Counted from the first letter of the stretch, positions 1 through 5,899 are shown. The stretch: 7,877 nt of DNA from Verrucomicrobiota bacterium (GCA_003218935.1 QHPA01000304.1:1846-9722); one strand, 5' to 3'. Notes: generated by a model not told the origin, from the sequence alone. Made by a program: numbers and translations.

Positions 1-128
1 GCCACTAGCCCTGCAAGAAACTGACATGCGCCCGTCATGCGATTGTCATAAAGGGAGGCTTTACAATTGCTCCAAGTCGACATTTGCTGTGGCTATTGCG
101 ATTGCCAAAAGCAATTTCCCCTAGTGAA

Positions 129-187
129 CGTGGGCCACGCTCTGCGGCTCGCAGACCCGCGCGCCGGAGAGCGCCTCTGTGAGGCGC
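129..187. repeat. cluster of three short hairpins upstream of arsC
   Basis: Three back-to-back inverted repeats can be read directly: CGTGG-G-CCACG (129-139), TCTGCG-GCT-CGCAGA (141-155) and GCGCCTC-TGT-GAGGCGC (171-187). None is followed by a T tract, so they do not look like intrinsic terminators. They lie 58-116 bases before the arsC start and could be leader structure or a degenerate repeat element. The rest of 1-244 shows no convincing gene. An open frame from 67 to 342 overlaps arsC in another frame and resembles nothing I know. No promoter with good boxes and spacing was found. Confidence 0.5.
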
Positions 188-244
188 AGCAGTCTCGCTA
201 CCTCAACGATCCGGAAATTTGTTTTGGCAATCACTCTAACCGGC

Positions 245-673
245 ATGAATCCAATCAAAGTCTTGTTTGTCTGTGTGCACAACAGCGCCCGGAGCCAGAT
301 GGCGGAGGCGTATCTGAATCATTTCGGAGAGGGAAGATTTGAAGCCGATAGCGCCGGGCTGGAGCCGGGTGAGTTGAACCCGCGCGTCGTCCAAATGCTG
401 AAGGAAGACGGCATCGACATCTCGCAGAACAAGACCGAGAGCGTGTCTGACGTGCTTAAGCAGGGAAAACGGTTTGATTGGGTCATCACCGTTTGCGACG
501 AGGCGAGCGCGGAAAAATGCCCGGTGTTTCCCGGCGCCGGCAAACGCTTGCACTGGGGATTCACCGACCCGTCATCGTTGACCGGGACGGAAGAACAGAA
601 ACTTCAACGGACGCGGGAAATCCGCGACGAAATCAAAAAACGAGTGCAAGCGTGGGTAAGAGAAGTTGTGTAG
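245..673 (+). CDS. arsC: arsenate reductase, thioredoxin-coupled (LMW-PTP fold)
   Basis: A 142-residue cytoplasmic protein of the low-molecular-weight phosphotyrosine-phosphatase fold. It is predicted to reduce arsenate to arsenite for export or detoxification. The N-terminal strand KVLFVC leads into the anion-binding P-loop C-X5-R-S (Cys10 to Arg16, then SQMAEA). The general-acid region HWGFTDPS contains Asp108-Pro109. Two further cysteines, Cys84 (VITVCDEA) and Cys92 (EKCPVFPG), match the resolving pair of thioredoxin-dependent ArsC enzymes. Their spacing is one residue longer than in the Staphylococcus plasmid enzyme (Cys82/Cys89). I start at ATG 245 because family members begin a few residues before KVLFVC. 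The in-frame GTG at 179 would add 22 unlikely residues and lies in a hairpin. No Shine-Dalgarno is seen. The gene converges on the phosphate transporter gene. A plain protein tyrosine phosphatase is possible, but the extra cysteines argue for arsenate reductase. Confidence 0.87.
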   Translation: MNPIKVLFVCVHNSARSQMAEAYLNHFGEGRFEADSAGLEPGELNPRVVQMLKEDGIDISQNKTESVSDVLKQGKRFDWVITVCDEASAEKCPVFPGAGKRLHWGFTDPSSLTGTEEQKLQRTREIRDEIKKRVQAWVREVV

Positions 674-709
674 CGCGCGAAAGGAGCTTGAAGGCCCCAA
701 GTCAACCTG

Positions 710-723
710 GGTCTTACCAGACC
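710..723. terminator. weak hairpin between convergent arsC and pit
   Basis: GGTCT-TACC-AGACC is a perfect 5-bp stem that ends one base before the pit stop codon (725-727, minus strand) and lies 37 bases after the arsC stop. It is the only candidate terminator in this 51-bp convergent gap. There is no T run on either strand, so intrinsic termination is doubtful. Confidence 0.2.
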
Positions 724-724
724 A

Positions 725-1744
725 TCATTCGAGCCCCACTGCCGAACACAGCCTCACCAGGAGGTAAGCGATCACCCCGGTTGCAGGAAGCGTGAGGAAC
801 CACGTCCAAATGATTTTCTCCACCAGATCCCATTTGAGCGCCTTGAAGCTTTTGGCGGCCCCCACCCCCATGATGGACGTCGAGATGGCGTGCGTGGTCG
901 AGACCGGCATGCCGAATTTCGCCGCGACCACGAGCACCGTGGCCGCGGTGGTCTCAGCGGCGAAACCATGGATCGGGTGAAGTTTGACCACCTTATGCCC
1001 CAGAGTCCTGATGATGCGCCAGCCGCCCGCGGCCGTCCCTGCTGCCATCGTCAGCGCGCACATTACCTTCACCCAGATCGCGATCTCAAATTTCGGCGTC
1101 TGAAAGAAGTGCAACCAGGCCGGCAGGCCGTTCAACTGCCCCGTTTGCGTGGGGCTGAAACCCATGTAGCTTGCGCTCAGGAGTTGGAGTTTGCCAAAAG
1201 CAGCATTGACCGTTCGCGGCTTCCAGGAACTGACAACGAAGAAGAGAAATCCCATCAACAAAAAGCCAACCACGAATCCCAGCAGAGGCGAGCTGAACAT
1301 CGGTATAACCACTTTGTACAGCAGACCGCCCCAGGCATACCATGGCTTGTCGGACGCGGGCGACGCCCAGATGATTACATGCCAGTCAGTGCGTGCCGCC
1401 GCCAGGGTGGACCCAAGCAAACCGCCGATGAGCGCATGGCTGGAACTCGAGGGTAAACCCAACCACCACGTCAGCAGGTTCCAAACGGTCCCACCCAACA
1501 GGCCGCAAACGATCGTGAGGCTGGTGACGTAGTGAGTATCGACCAGGCCTTTGCCAACCGTCGTCGCCACGGCGCTGCCCATCAGGGCGCCGAACAGGTT
1601 GGTGATCGCCGCCAGCACGATCGCCTGACGGGGAGTCAACACCTTCGTTCCCACAACCGTCGCGATGGAGTTGGCGGTGTCATGGTAGCCGTTGATGAAC
1701 TCGAACACCAGCGCCACCAGAATGACGATCAGGATCAGCGTCAT
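725..1744 (-). CDS. PiT-family inorganic phosphate transporter, second signature motif missing
   Basis: A 339-residue integral membrane protein of the PiT family (PF01384), which takes up phosphate, or metal-phosphate, with a cation. Visible family marks are the first signature around residues 15-33 (FEFINGYHDTANSIATVV, Asp22 and Asn25), LPSSSSHALIGG at 97-108, GTAAGGWRIIRTLG at 236-249, and FAAETTAA...GMPVSTTHAISTSIMG at 261-293. Several hydrophobic helices follow one another throughout. The odd point is residues 190-210: after SASYMGFS the family normally has an HG-ND-Q signature and the start of another helix. Here FS (196-197) runs straight into PTQTGQLNGLPAWL. About 20 residues appear lost in frame, so function is uncertain. 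The gene starts 12 bases after the DUF47 stop codon, as an operon, with no clear Shine-Dalgarno. It converges on arsC, whose substrate arsenate is a phosphate mimic. Confidence 0.9.
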   Translation of the reverse strand: MTLILIVILVALVFEFINGYHDTANSIATVVGTKVLTPRQAIVLAAITNLFGALMGSAVATTVGKGLVDTHYVTSLTIVCGLLGGTVWNLLTWWLGLPSSSSHALIGGLLGSTLAAARTDWHVIIWASPASDKPWYAWGGLLYKVVIPMFSSPLLGFVVGFLLMGFLFFVVSSWKPRTVNAAFGKLQLLSASYMGFSPTQTGQLNGLPAWLHFFQTPKFEIAIWVKVMCALTMAAGTAAGGWRIIRTLGHKVVKLHPIHGFAAETTAATVLVVAAKFGMPVSTTHAISTSIMGVGAAKSFKALKWDLVEKIIWTWFLTLPATGVIAYLLVRLCSAVGLE

Positions 1745-1756
1745 AATGGAGCGTGG

Positions 1757-2386
1757 TTATGAATTCTTCAGAACGATGTGGTTGATGACGTTGCCCGCGT
1801 CGCGGCAGCGGTCGATGACTTTTTCCAGCAGTTCGTAGAGGTCCTTGAGGGCAATGACCTTCAAAGTGTCGTGCCGGCCGCTGAAAAGGTCGCGCAACAA
1901 TTCGAGCATGAGTTTATCGGCTTCGCCTTCGATCACCTGAAGCCGTTCGTTCAGGTCCTTGATTTTTTCGATTTCCTGCATGCGTCGGAGTTGTTTCACC
2001 ATGGCCAACACCGTGTCGGTGGCCTGCTCCAGCATTCCCACCTGGCGCGTAAAATCCACGCCGCGCAAGTGCTGCGAACCCATGATGAAATGCTCGGCGA
2101 ATTTCTCAGTCGCTTTGGGGATTTTGTACAGGGCAGTGGACAACGCTTCGATGTCTTCGCGCTCCAGTCCCGTGATAAACGTATTTACCAACTGCTCGCT
2201 GATCTCTTCGGCGATGCGCTTCTCCTTTCGGCGCGACAACACAAAGTCCTCCAATGTCGGAGGGCCGCTGGAACTTTTGATGATTCGGACCAAAGCCTGC
2301 ACGCTGCTGCGCGCTTCGTCGGCGCTCGCCTCCAGCAAGTCGAAAAACTTGTCACCTTTGCCAAAGAGTTGTTGCAGGGAAAACAT
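1757..2386 (-). CDS. DUF47 / PhoU-like phosphate transport accessory protein
   Basis: A 209-residue, mostly helical and charged protein of the DUF47 family (distant PhoU relatives, often annotated as phosphate transport regulator). It begins MFSLQQLFGKGDKFFDLLEA, the typical family opening (short phenylalanine-rich head, then a long helix). It continues through repeated acidic and basic helices such as LEREDIEALSTALYKIP and ends with the family-typical DLYELLEKVIDRCRDAGNVINHIVLKNS stretch. Family members are usually encoded just upstream of a PiT transporter, exactly as here (12-bp gap), and are thought to modulate it in the cytoplasm. An open frame extends upstream to 2635, but its 83 extra residues are a translated repeat (FSPGERAGVRG), so I use the ATG at 2386. 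A purine stretch GAAGAG 8 bases before the start may be a weak ribosome site. Confidence 0.88.
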   Translation of the reverse strand: MFSLQQLFGKGDKFFDLLEASADEARSSVQALVRIIKSSSGPPTLEDFVLSRRKEKRIAEEISEQLVNTFITGLEREDIEALSTALYKIPKATEKFAEHFIMGSQHLRGVDFTRQVGMLEQATDTVLAMVKQLRRMQEIEKIKDLNERLQVIEGEADKLMLELLRDLFSGRHDTLKVIALKDLYELLEKVIDRCRDAGNVINHIVLKNS

Positions 2387-2498
2387 AGCGTCGCTCTTCG
2401 TAGCACAATCGTCACGGACGACACGAGAAGAATTTTTCGGGCGCGCGGCGGAAGGGCGCATCTCGACACCCACACGAAGCTGATGTGACTCACGTAAT

Positions 2499-2582
2499 CC
2501 CCTCACCCCGGCCCTCTCCCCTGGGGAGAAGGAGAATCCTGCGCCGTTTTCGGGCACGCCCGCGACGGAGTTTGCCAATCCA
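2499..2582 (+). repeat. dispersed two-hairpin repeat, copy 1
   Basis: An 84-base element starting CCCCTCACCCCGGCCCTCTC and ending TTTGCCAATCCA. It matches 7037-7122 along its whole length with a few substitutions and two single-base gaps. Hairpin 1 is CTCCCC-T-GGGGAG (2516-2528). Hairpin 2 is an outer CCGTT/GACGG (2544-2548 with 2564-2568, one G-T pair) enclosing CGGGC-AC-GCCCG (2551-2562). The left part resembles a palindromic GC-rich repeat seen in many bacterial genomes, recognisable by its translation SPGERAGVRG. The right half is an added conserved tail. Confidence 0.85.
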
Positions 2583-2621
2583 GTGTGCACAAAACACGCG
2601 CCTCGCGGTGGCTGTTCACTC

Positions 2622-2651
2622 GTAGCGGCAGCCAAGGATGGCCGCCGCTAC
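2622..2651. repeat. 12-bp-arm palindrome (GTAGCGGC type)
   Basis: GTAGCGGCAGCC (2622-2633) pairs with GGCCGCCGCTAC (2640-2651) with a single mismatch around the loop AAGGAT. No T tract follows on either strand. It looks like a dispersed repetitive palindrome, not a terminator. Confidence 0.65.
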
Positions 2652-2696
2652 AGGCCGCGATGCATCGTTCAGGCTGATTTTCTTCTCGGGATCGTA

Positions 2697-2720
2697 GTGG
2701 CGGGCCTCCCGGCCTGCCGT
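2697..2720. repeat. 10-bp-arm palindrome with TCCC loop
   Basis: Positions 2697-2706 pair with 2711-2720 through ten consecutive pairs, three of them G-T, around the loop TCCC (core GGCGGGCC / GGCCTGCC). It follows the 2622-2651 palindrome and precedes the next one by four bases, as part of a composite repeat. Confidence 0.5.
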
Positions 2721-2724
2721 AGAA

Positions 2725-2739
2725 CGGGCAACGTGCCCG
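2725..2739. repeat. 6-bp-arm hairpin CGGGCA-ACG-TGCCCG
   Basis: A perfect 6-bp stem with a 3-base loop, the third palindrome in the composite repeat block between 2583 and 2850. Confidence 0.5.
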
Positions 2740-2825
2740 GCGGACAAAATGCTGCGAGACAGCAATCGCTCAGGATCCCGCCAGCCGCCGACGGGGAGGA
2801 AGTCCGCGACGTCCAAAAGCAAGAG

Positions 2826-2847
2826 CGGCGGACGTTGGCGTCCGCCG
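2826..2847 (-). terminator. candidate terminator or repeat hairpin after the secreted-protein gene
   Basis: CGGCGGACG (2826-2834) and CGTCCGCCG (2839-2847) form a perfect 9-bp stem around TTGG. Read on the minus strand, it begins 38 bases after the stop codon of the 5024-2886 gene and is followed by CTCTTGCTTTTGG, which is only moderately T-rich. Its position suits termination of that gene, but it could equally be one more repeat palindrome. Confidence 0.4.
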
Positions 2848-2885
2848 GTCACCTGCTAGAGTCTGGCTACTCCGCCGTGAACGAC

Positions 2886-5024
2886 CTATTTTCTCAGACG
2901 GTAAAACTGGCTGCCGCCTCCGGCAGCACTGGCATTAATGGAACCGGCGCCGGGGATCGGGTTCGGGGAACCGGCGGCGATGGTCCAGTTTGCCGTGGGG
3001 CCAAGGGTCGGAGTTGACTCCAGAACAAATCCGGCCGCTCCGGCCGGCCATCCAACGGTCACGGTGTTGCCAGTACTGGAGATCGCTGTCAGCCCCGGCT
3101 GCACCGCAACGCCTTGAGTAACGCGCACGTTGTCGAAGGCAGCTATTTCATTCCACCAGGTTGTCAAGGCGCGGAACTGGATGACCAACTGAGTTGCACC
3201 AGCCGGAATGTCATAGGTGATGTCCCGGAAATTGAGGCCCAGACGCGTCGGACTGCCGGGCCTGGTGCTCCGGTCGTCGAAGAATTTGTCGCTGCCGCTC
3301 GGCGCTGTGAAATGAATCAATTGAGTGAAATCCACTGGACCGCTGCCATCGGGATCGATCCATACATCCAGGTAGTCGCTGGTCTCGAAGTCCAGAAACG
3401 TCGCCGCAAGAGCCACCGTCAGTTTGAGGTTGGTCTTGCCTGAAACGTTGAGCGGAGGAAGCGTGAGGCTCCGATAGCCCTCCGCGGGTAAAGGCCATTT
3501 ATTCATTCCTGAACCCGCAAAGAATCCAGTGCCTTCAAATCCAGTGAAAGGACCGCCGCCAAACACGCTTCCAGCCGGCGTGTCGTTTGGGCCGTTTAAG
3601 AGCACCAGCATGGGAAAGCTCACCAACACCGGCGCTCCCGTGGGCTCGTATGAAATTACGGTAATGTTTCCTTGCAGCGAAACAGCACCCGTGGTCTGTC
3701 CCAGCAGTTCCCAGGTTCCGGAGGTGATTGCGCTGCGATCGTTGCCGCCGCTCTGAAGCGAGACGGAGAGTTCAATGTCGCCGCCACCACCGGCGCTGAA
3801 GGACGCTACTTCGAAGTCATAAGTGCCGGCGCTGGTGAAGGTCACATCACCGAAATATGGGGCGTGCGTACCAACCGCATCCTGCACAATGACGTTATCC
3901 TCCGGTCCAATTCCGTTCTGGTTCTTGTCGATCCTCAGGCGGCCTCCGTCGTCCACACCAATCGCAAAACTCCCGGTTATGCCGCCGGGATTGGGGTTGT
4001 CGATTGACCAGTCGCCGGGCGTCCCATCCGAGAAATCAAAAGCCTGGACCGCATTAGTAAATTTGTTGCTCTGCTTGGTGCCGGCCACCATCGCATCCAG
4101 GTTCGTCAGGTTCTGGACCGAGGGCAGATTCGTCTGGGTGAAGTTGGCGATGGTGATTGCTCCGTTTGGCAATATGTCGCCCAGAAGCTGCCAGGTGAAC
4201 GAACCGGTCACCCCGGTAAAGGATCCACTCTGTCCTCCGGCAGCGGGATGGCTGCCGGTAACGATGGTCACCGGTCCGGCCTCGAATGTGGCGGTGCCTG
4301 CAGTCGTACTGACCAACAGGTCGTCGTGGTCTGCCGCAGAGAAGGTCAATACGGGCACTTTGGCCGATGCTACTTGCGACGAGTCTCCGCCCGGGGCATA
4401 GACCGCAAGGTCAAAGTTCGTCACTGCCACGGACGGATCAAAGTCCGAGACGGTGTGACCGGCAGCCGTCAATAGATCGGCAAAATACTGGGCCGCGGCC
4501 ATATTGGGCAGGACCACGACCTTTGCGTTGGCTTTGTTATTCAGCAACCAGTTGAACGTCGCCGTAAGAACAGATTGCAACTGCGGGCTGACGGCAGCCG
4601 CCGTGATCGTTGAATCCCAGGCCAGCATTGCCCTCCGAGCGGGCGTAGGTCCGGGAACGCCGACGAAGGAGTTCGGAACATCAACGTTGTGCGCCCAATA
4701 AACCGGGCCGAGTTGTTGTGTAGCCGGATCGACTTCTGCCTTGAGGCGGTCCACGGTGTAAATATCGCGGCCGATCGTAGTGTAGCGCTGCGGGTTGGCC
4801 GCTTCGCCGTCGGTGTTAAAACCTTCCTGGTAGATCAATTGTTGAGCGGTGGAAGGAGCTACGAAACAAACTGTGACTGCCACCACGGTCGTCAGTAGAA
4901 TAGTGAATTTGGTCTTCGTAGCGTTTATCGAGTTTTGCCTTTTGAGAGCAACACGGACGCGGAACTTCAACTTTGCGTCGTTCCCACCGTGCGATGCAAT
5001 CGTTACTCCAGAAAAAGCATCCAT
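2886..5024 (-). CDS. large secreted mosaic protein: GATase/flavodoxin-like region, PA14-like region, C-terminal beta module
   Basis: A 712-residue protein I cannot assign to a named function. After a basic stretch (about residues 20-39), a hydrophobic segment (TILLTTVVAVTVCFVA, about 41-57) ends in STAQQ, a plausible export signal with cleavage near residue 60 and an unusually long n-region. Residues ~153-257 look like a flavodoxin- or GATase-like alpha/beta unit (AKVVVLPN, LLTAAGHTVSDFDP, NFDLAVYAPGGD). Residues ~342-423 resemble PA14: SFAIGVDDGGRLRID, a VGTHAPYFGDVTF turn and GTYDFEVASFSAGGGGDIEL. Residues ~517-635 are probably another beta-sandwich (DYLDVWIDPDGSG). The last ~70 residues (GWPAGAAGFVLEST...SQFYRLRK) match a C-terminal module I associate with verrucomicrobial extracellular proteins. 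ATG 5024 is chosen for its AAGG site 5 bases upstream. The frame stays open to 5153, but that extension translates a palindromic repeat. Assignments are by eye; a role in surface binding is inference. Confidence 0.75.
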   Translation of the reverse strand: MDAFSGVTIASHGGNDAKLKFRVRVALKRQNSINATKTKFTILLTTVVAVTVCFVAPSTAQQLIYQEGFNTDGEAANPQRYTTIGRDIYTVDRLKAEVDPATQQLGPVYWAHNVDVPNSFVGVPGPTPARRAMLAWDSTITAAAVSPQLQSVLTATFNWLLNNKANAKVVVLPNMAAAQYFADLLTAAGHTVSDFDPSVAVTNFDLAVYAPGGDSSQVASAKVPVLTFSAADHDDLLVSTTAGTATFEAGPVTIVTGSHPAAGGQSGSFTGVTGSFTWQLLGDILPNGAITIANFTQTNLPSVQNLTNLDAMVAGTKQSNKFTNAVQAFDFSDGTPGDWSIDNPNPGGITGSFAIGVDDGGRLRIDKNQNGIGPEDNVIVQDAVGTHAPYFGDVTFTSAGTYDFEVASFSAGGGGDIELSVSLQSGGNDRSAITSGTWELLGQTTGAVSLQGNITVISYEPTGAPVLVSFPMLVLLNGPNDTPAGSVFGGGPFTGFEGTGFFAGSGMNKWPLPAEGYRSLTLPPLNVSGKTNLKLTVALAATFLDFETSDYLDVWIDPDGSGPVDFTQLIHFTAPSGSDKFFDDRSTRPGSPTRLGLNFRDITYDIPAGATQLVIQFRALTTWWNEIAAFDNVRVTQGVAVQPGLTAISSTGNTVTVGWPAGAAGFVLESTPTLGPTANWTIAAGSPNPIPGAGSINASAAGGGSQFYRLRK

Positions 5025-5029
5025 CGAAA

Positions 5030-5033
5030 CCTT
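5030..5033 (-). promoter_or_regulatory. ribosome binding site deciding the start of the secreted-protein gene
   Basis: On the minus strand AAGG stands 5 bases before ATG 5024. It is one of the few Shine-Dalgarno-like sites in the window and supports this start over the ATG at 5153. Confidence 0.45.
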
Positions 5034-5131
5034 GTCAGCATTTTGGGGGACGACAAGATTAAAGTTCAGGAGCCTGAGGCGCAGGAATAAGCCGATATCC
5101 CGCTTGCAGACCTGACACTGAAGGGCTAAAG

Positions 5132-5151
5132 GCCGCGCTCCGGAGCGCGGC
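5132..5151. repeat. 20-bp perfect palindrome
   Basis: GCCGCGCTCC (5132-5141) is followed directly by its reverse complement GGAGCGCGGC (5142-5151), with no loop. It lies about 110 bases upstream of the secreted-protein start. If translated it would give MPRSGARP at the head of an open frame. It has no flanking T tract and looks like a dispersed repeat. Confidence 0.75.
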
Positions 5152-5429
5152 ATTCATGCCGCTTCAACGGTTGTCGTGTGGGGGGAATGTCGAAAATTGT
5201 ATGCGCGTCTATCTAGCCTGCGGCTTCGGCTGAGGGTTGGTGTATCGGGAATCGGAAGCCGCGAAGCGGCGGAGGTCAATCCTCTTCGGTCGGAAATCTG
5301 TCGCCCCTCACGGGGCTTTTGGCGACGGCGCATTTTCTCCCACGGCTGACGCCGTGGGCTACCTTCTTCCGCCACTCCGTGGCTGACGGATTCCGCGCAT
5401 AATCCAAATTTCTGCTTTTCCTGGTCCAC
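5152..5429. other. palindrome-rich intergenic region without genes
   Basis: Together with 5025-5131 this makes about 400 bases without a supported gene. It holds an 8-bp inverted repeat GCGGCTTC (5220-5227) / GAAGCCGC (5255-5262), which competes with GCCGC-GAA-GCGGC (5258-5270). It also holds GCCCC-TCAC-GGGGC followed by TTTT (5303-5320) inside a wider GTCGCC/GGCGAC pair (5300-5305 with 5321-5326), and GCCAC-TCC-GTGGC (5371-5383). The 5303 hairpin resembles an intrinsic terminator on the plus strand, yet no plus-strand gene ends there. Open frames on the minus strand (5429-5154 and others) only read through these elements. Confidence 0.55.
5339..5358. repeat. 8-bp-arm hairpin CCCACGGC-TGAC-GCCGTGGG
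   Basis: A perfect 8-bp stem around the loop TGAC. Similar CCCACGGC...GCCGTGGG palindromes flanked by CTAC are, from memory, common dispersed repeats in Planctomycetes and Verrucomicrobia. The word GGCTGACG occurs again at 5381-5388 within the smaller hairpin region just downstream. Confidence 0.65.
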
Positions 5430-5585
5430 TCAGTGCGGCAGGCAGCCGATTTTTCCAACGGCGATCACAAACCCAATCAAACCGGCGATCAACAGCCACG
5501 GATTGCCCTTGACGGCCATCAGAATGCCGGCTCCGAGGACCGTACCCATCGCAATCCAAGCCGCGAACGCGTAAAGCAATTTCAT
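5430..5585 (-). CDS. 51-residue two-helix membrane protein
   Basis: A short frame starting ATG at 5585 and ending TGA at 5430-5432. The protein begins MKLLYAFAAWIAMGTVLGAG. A first hydrophobic helix spans about residues 5-25, a short KGNPW turn (26-30) follows, and a second helix runs about 31-44. It ends VGKIGCLPH. Uninterrupted hydrophobicity, glycine-rich helices, a tight turn and a start at the MKLL head strongly suggest a real small inner-membrane protein. I recall similar tiny proteins in verrucomicrobial genomes but know no function. No Shine-Dalgarno is visible. It is transcribed away from purS. Its 3' end faces the palindrome-rich region; no clear terminator with a T tract is seen on its strand. 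Confidence 0.7.
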   Translation of the reverse strand: MKLLYAFAAWIAMGTVLGAGILMAVKGNPWLLIAGLIGFVIAVGKIGCLPH

Positions 5586-5899
5586 GAAACAGATGTTAGC
5601 GGCGCGCGTCGGCGTTTCAACAGCAGATTTCCGGCGTGGAGCCTCAAAGGAACGCGGGGCTTGGAAGCCCCGCGAACCCGCAGCCTGGAAGGTGTTGCGC
5701 TAACGTGGCAGCGTCCAAGCCGCCGCTTCAGCCTCTCTCCGTAAAAAAAACTAGCGTCCGCCGCTCGCTTTCCCCACCATCATCGCGGAAGTCTGGCGGG
5801 GCGACGCCACTGACGAGCCGGCTCGCGGGTACGCTCACCCCACCGCAAAAGCAAATGGCACTGCCATGGGACGTTTCGCGGGCGTGTCCCGCTCCTGAC
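5586..5899. other. divergent intergenic region between the small membrane gene and purS
   Basis: These 314 bases should hold the promoters of both the small membrane gene (minus) and purSQ (plus), but no convincing boxes were found. Visible structure includes a 10-bp-arm palindrome at 5653-5674 (separate entry), an A8 run at 5743-5750, a 12-bp palindrome CGAGCCGGCTCG (5814-5825), TGGCA-C-TGCCA (5856-5866), and GCGGG-CGTGT-CCCGC (5878-5892) eight bases before the purS start. The plus-strand frame open from 5636 is an upstream extension of purS made of repeat translation and is not accepted. Confidence 0.5.
5653..5674. repeat. 10-bp-arm palindrome CGCGGGGCTT / AAGCCCCGCG
   Basis: CGCGGGGCTT (5653-5662) and AAGCCCCGCG (5665-5674) are perfectly complementary and separated only by GG. 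There is no T tract. It is probably another dispersed palindromic repeat; it lies within the divergent gap, so a regulatory role cannot be excluded. Confidence 0.65.

Larger units (their letters stand above)
2387..2885. other. 500-bp repeat-rich intergenic region upstream of the DUF47-pit operon
   Basis: No gene is supported here. The first ~110 bases on the minus-strand side (2387-2498) are the only repeat-free part and must carry the operon promoter if there is one. I could not pick out convincing -35/-10 boxes or a Pho box. The remainder is a mosaic of palindromic elements, described separately: 2499-2582, 2622-2651, 2697-2720, 2725-2739 and 2826-2847. Open frames on both strands here merely translate these repeats. 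Confidence 0.6.

Noticed and set aside
67..342. 91-residue frame upstream of and overlapping arsC
   Set aside because: It reads the hairpin cluster and then arsC out of frame; composition is cysteine-rich and unlike a protein, and the arsC frame clearly has the conserved motif.
1086..1343. alternative-frame reading (PHANGAVER) at the PiT deletion, suggesting a frameshift that hides the second motif
   Set aside because: The resemblance to HGANDAQK is loose, and the main frame carries conserved sequence on both sides; a frame excursion could not supply ~20 missing residues.
1778..2488. 236-residue plus-strand frame opposite DUF47
   Set aside because: Antisense shadow of a well-recognised family gene in a high-GC region.
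2387..2635. 83-residue N-terminal extension of the DUF47 gene
   Set aside because: It translates the dispersed repeat (FSPGERAGVRG) and has no family match; the family opening MFSLQQLF begins at 2386.
2583..3017. plus-strand 144-residue frame and minus-strand 78-residue frame in the repeat block
   Set aside because: Both translate palindromic repeats, and the first also runs into the 3' end of the secreted-protein gene.
3823..4401. 192-residue plus-strand frame opposite the secreted-protein gene
   Set aside because: It is an antisense shadow; the minus-strand frame has a signal segment and recognisable modules.
5025..5153. 43-residue N-terminal extension of the secreted-protein gene (MPRSGARP...)
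   Set aside because: Its start lies in a 20-bp palindromic repeat, and it would push the signal sequence over 80 residues inward; ATG 5024 has an AAGG site.
5303..5320. intrinsic terminator on the plus strand
   Set aside because: No plus-strand gene ends upstream and only four T follow; kept as part of the palindrome cluster.
5636..5899. 88-residue N-terminal extension of purS
   Set aside because: PurS proteins are about 80 residues and begin at the first beta strand; the extension reads through palindromes.
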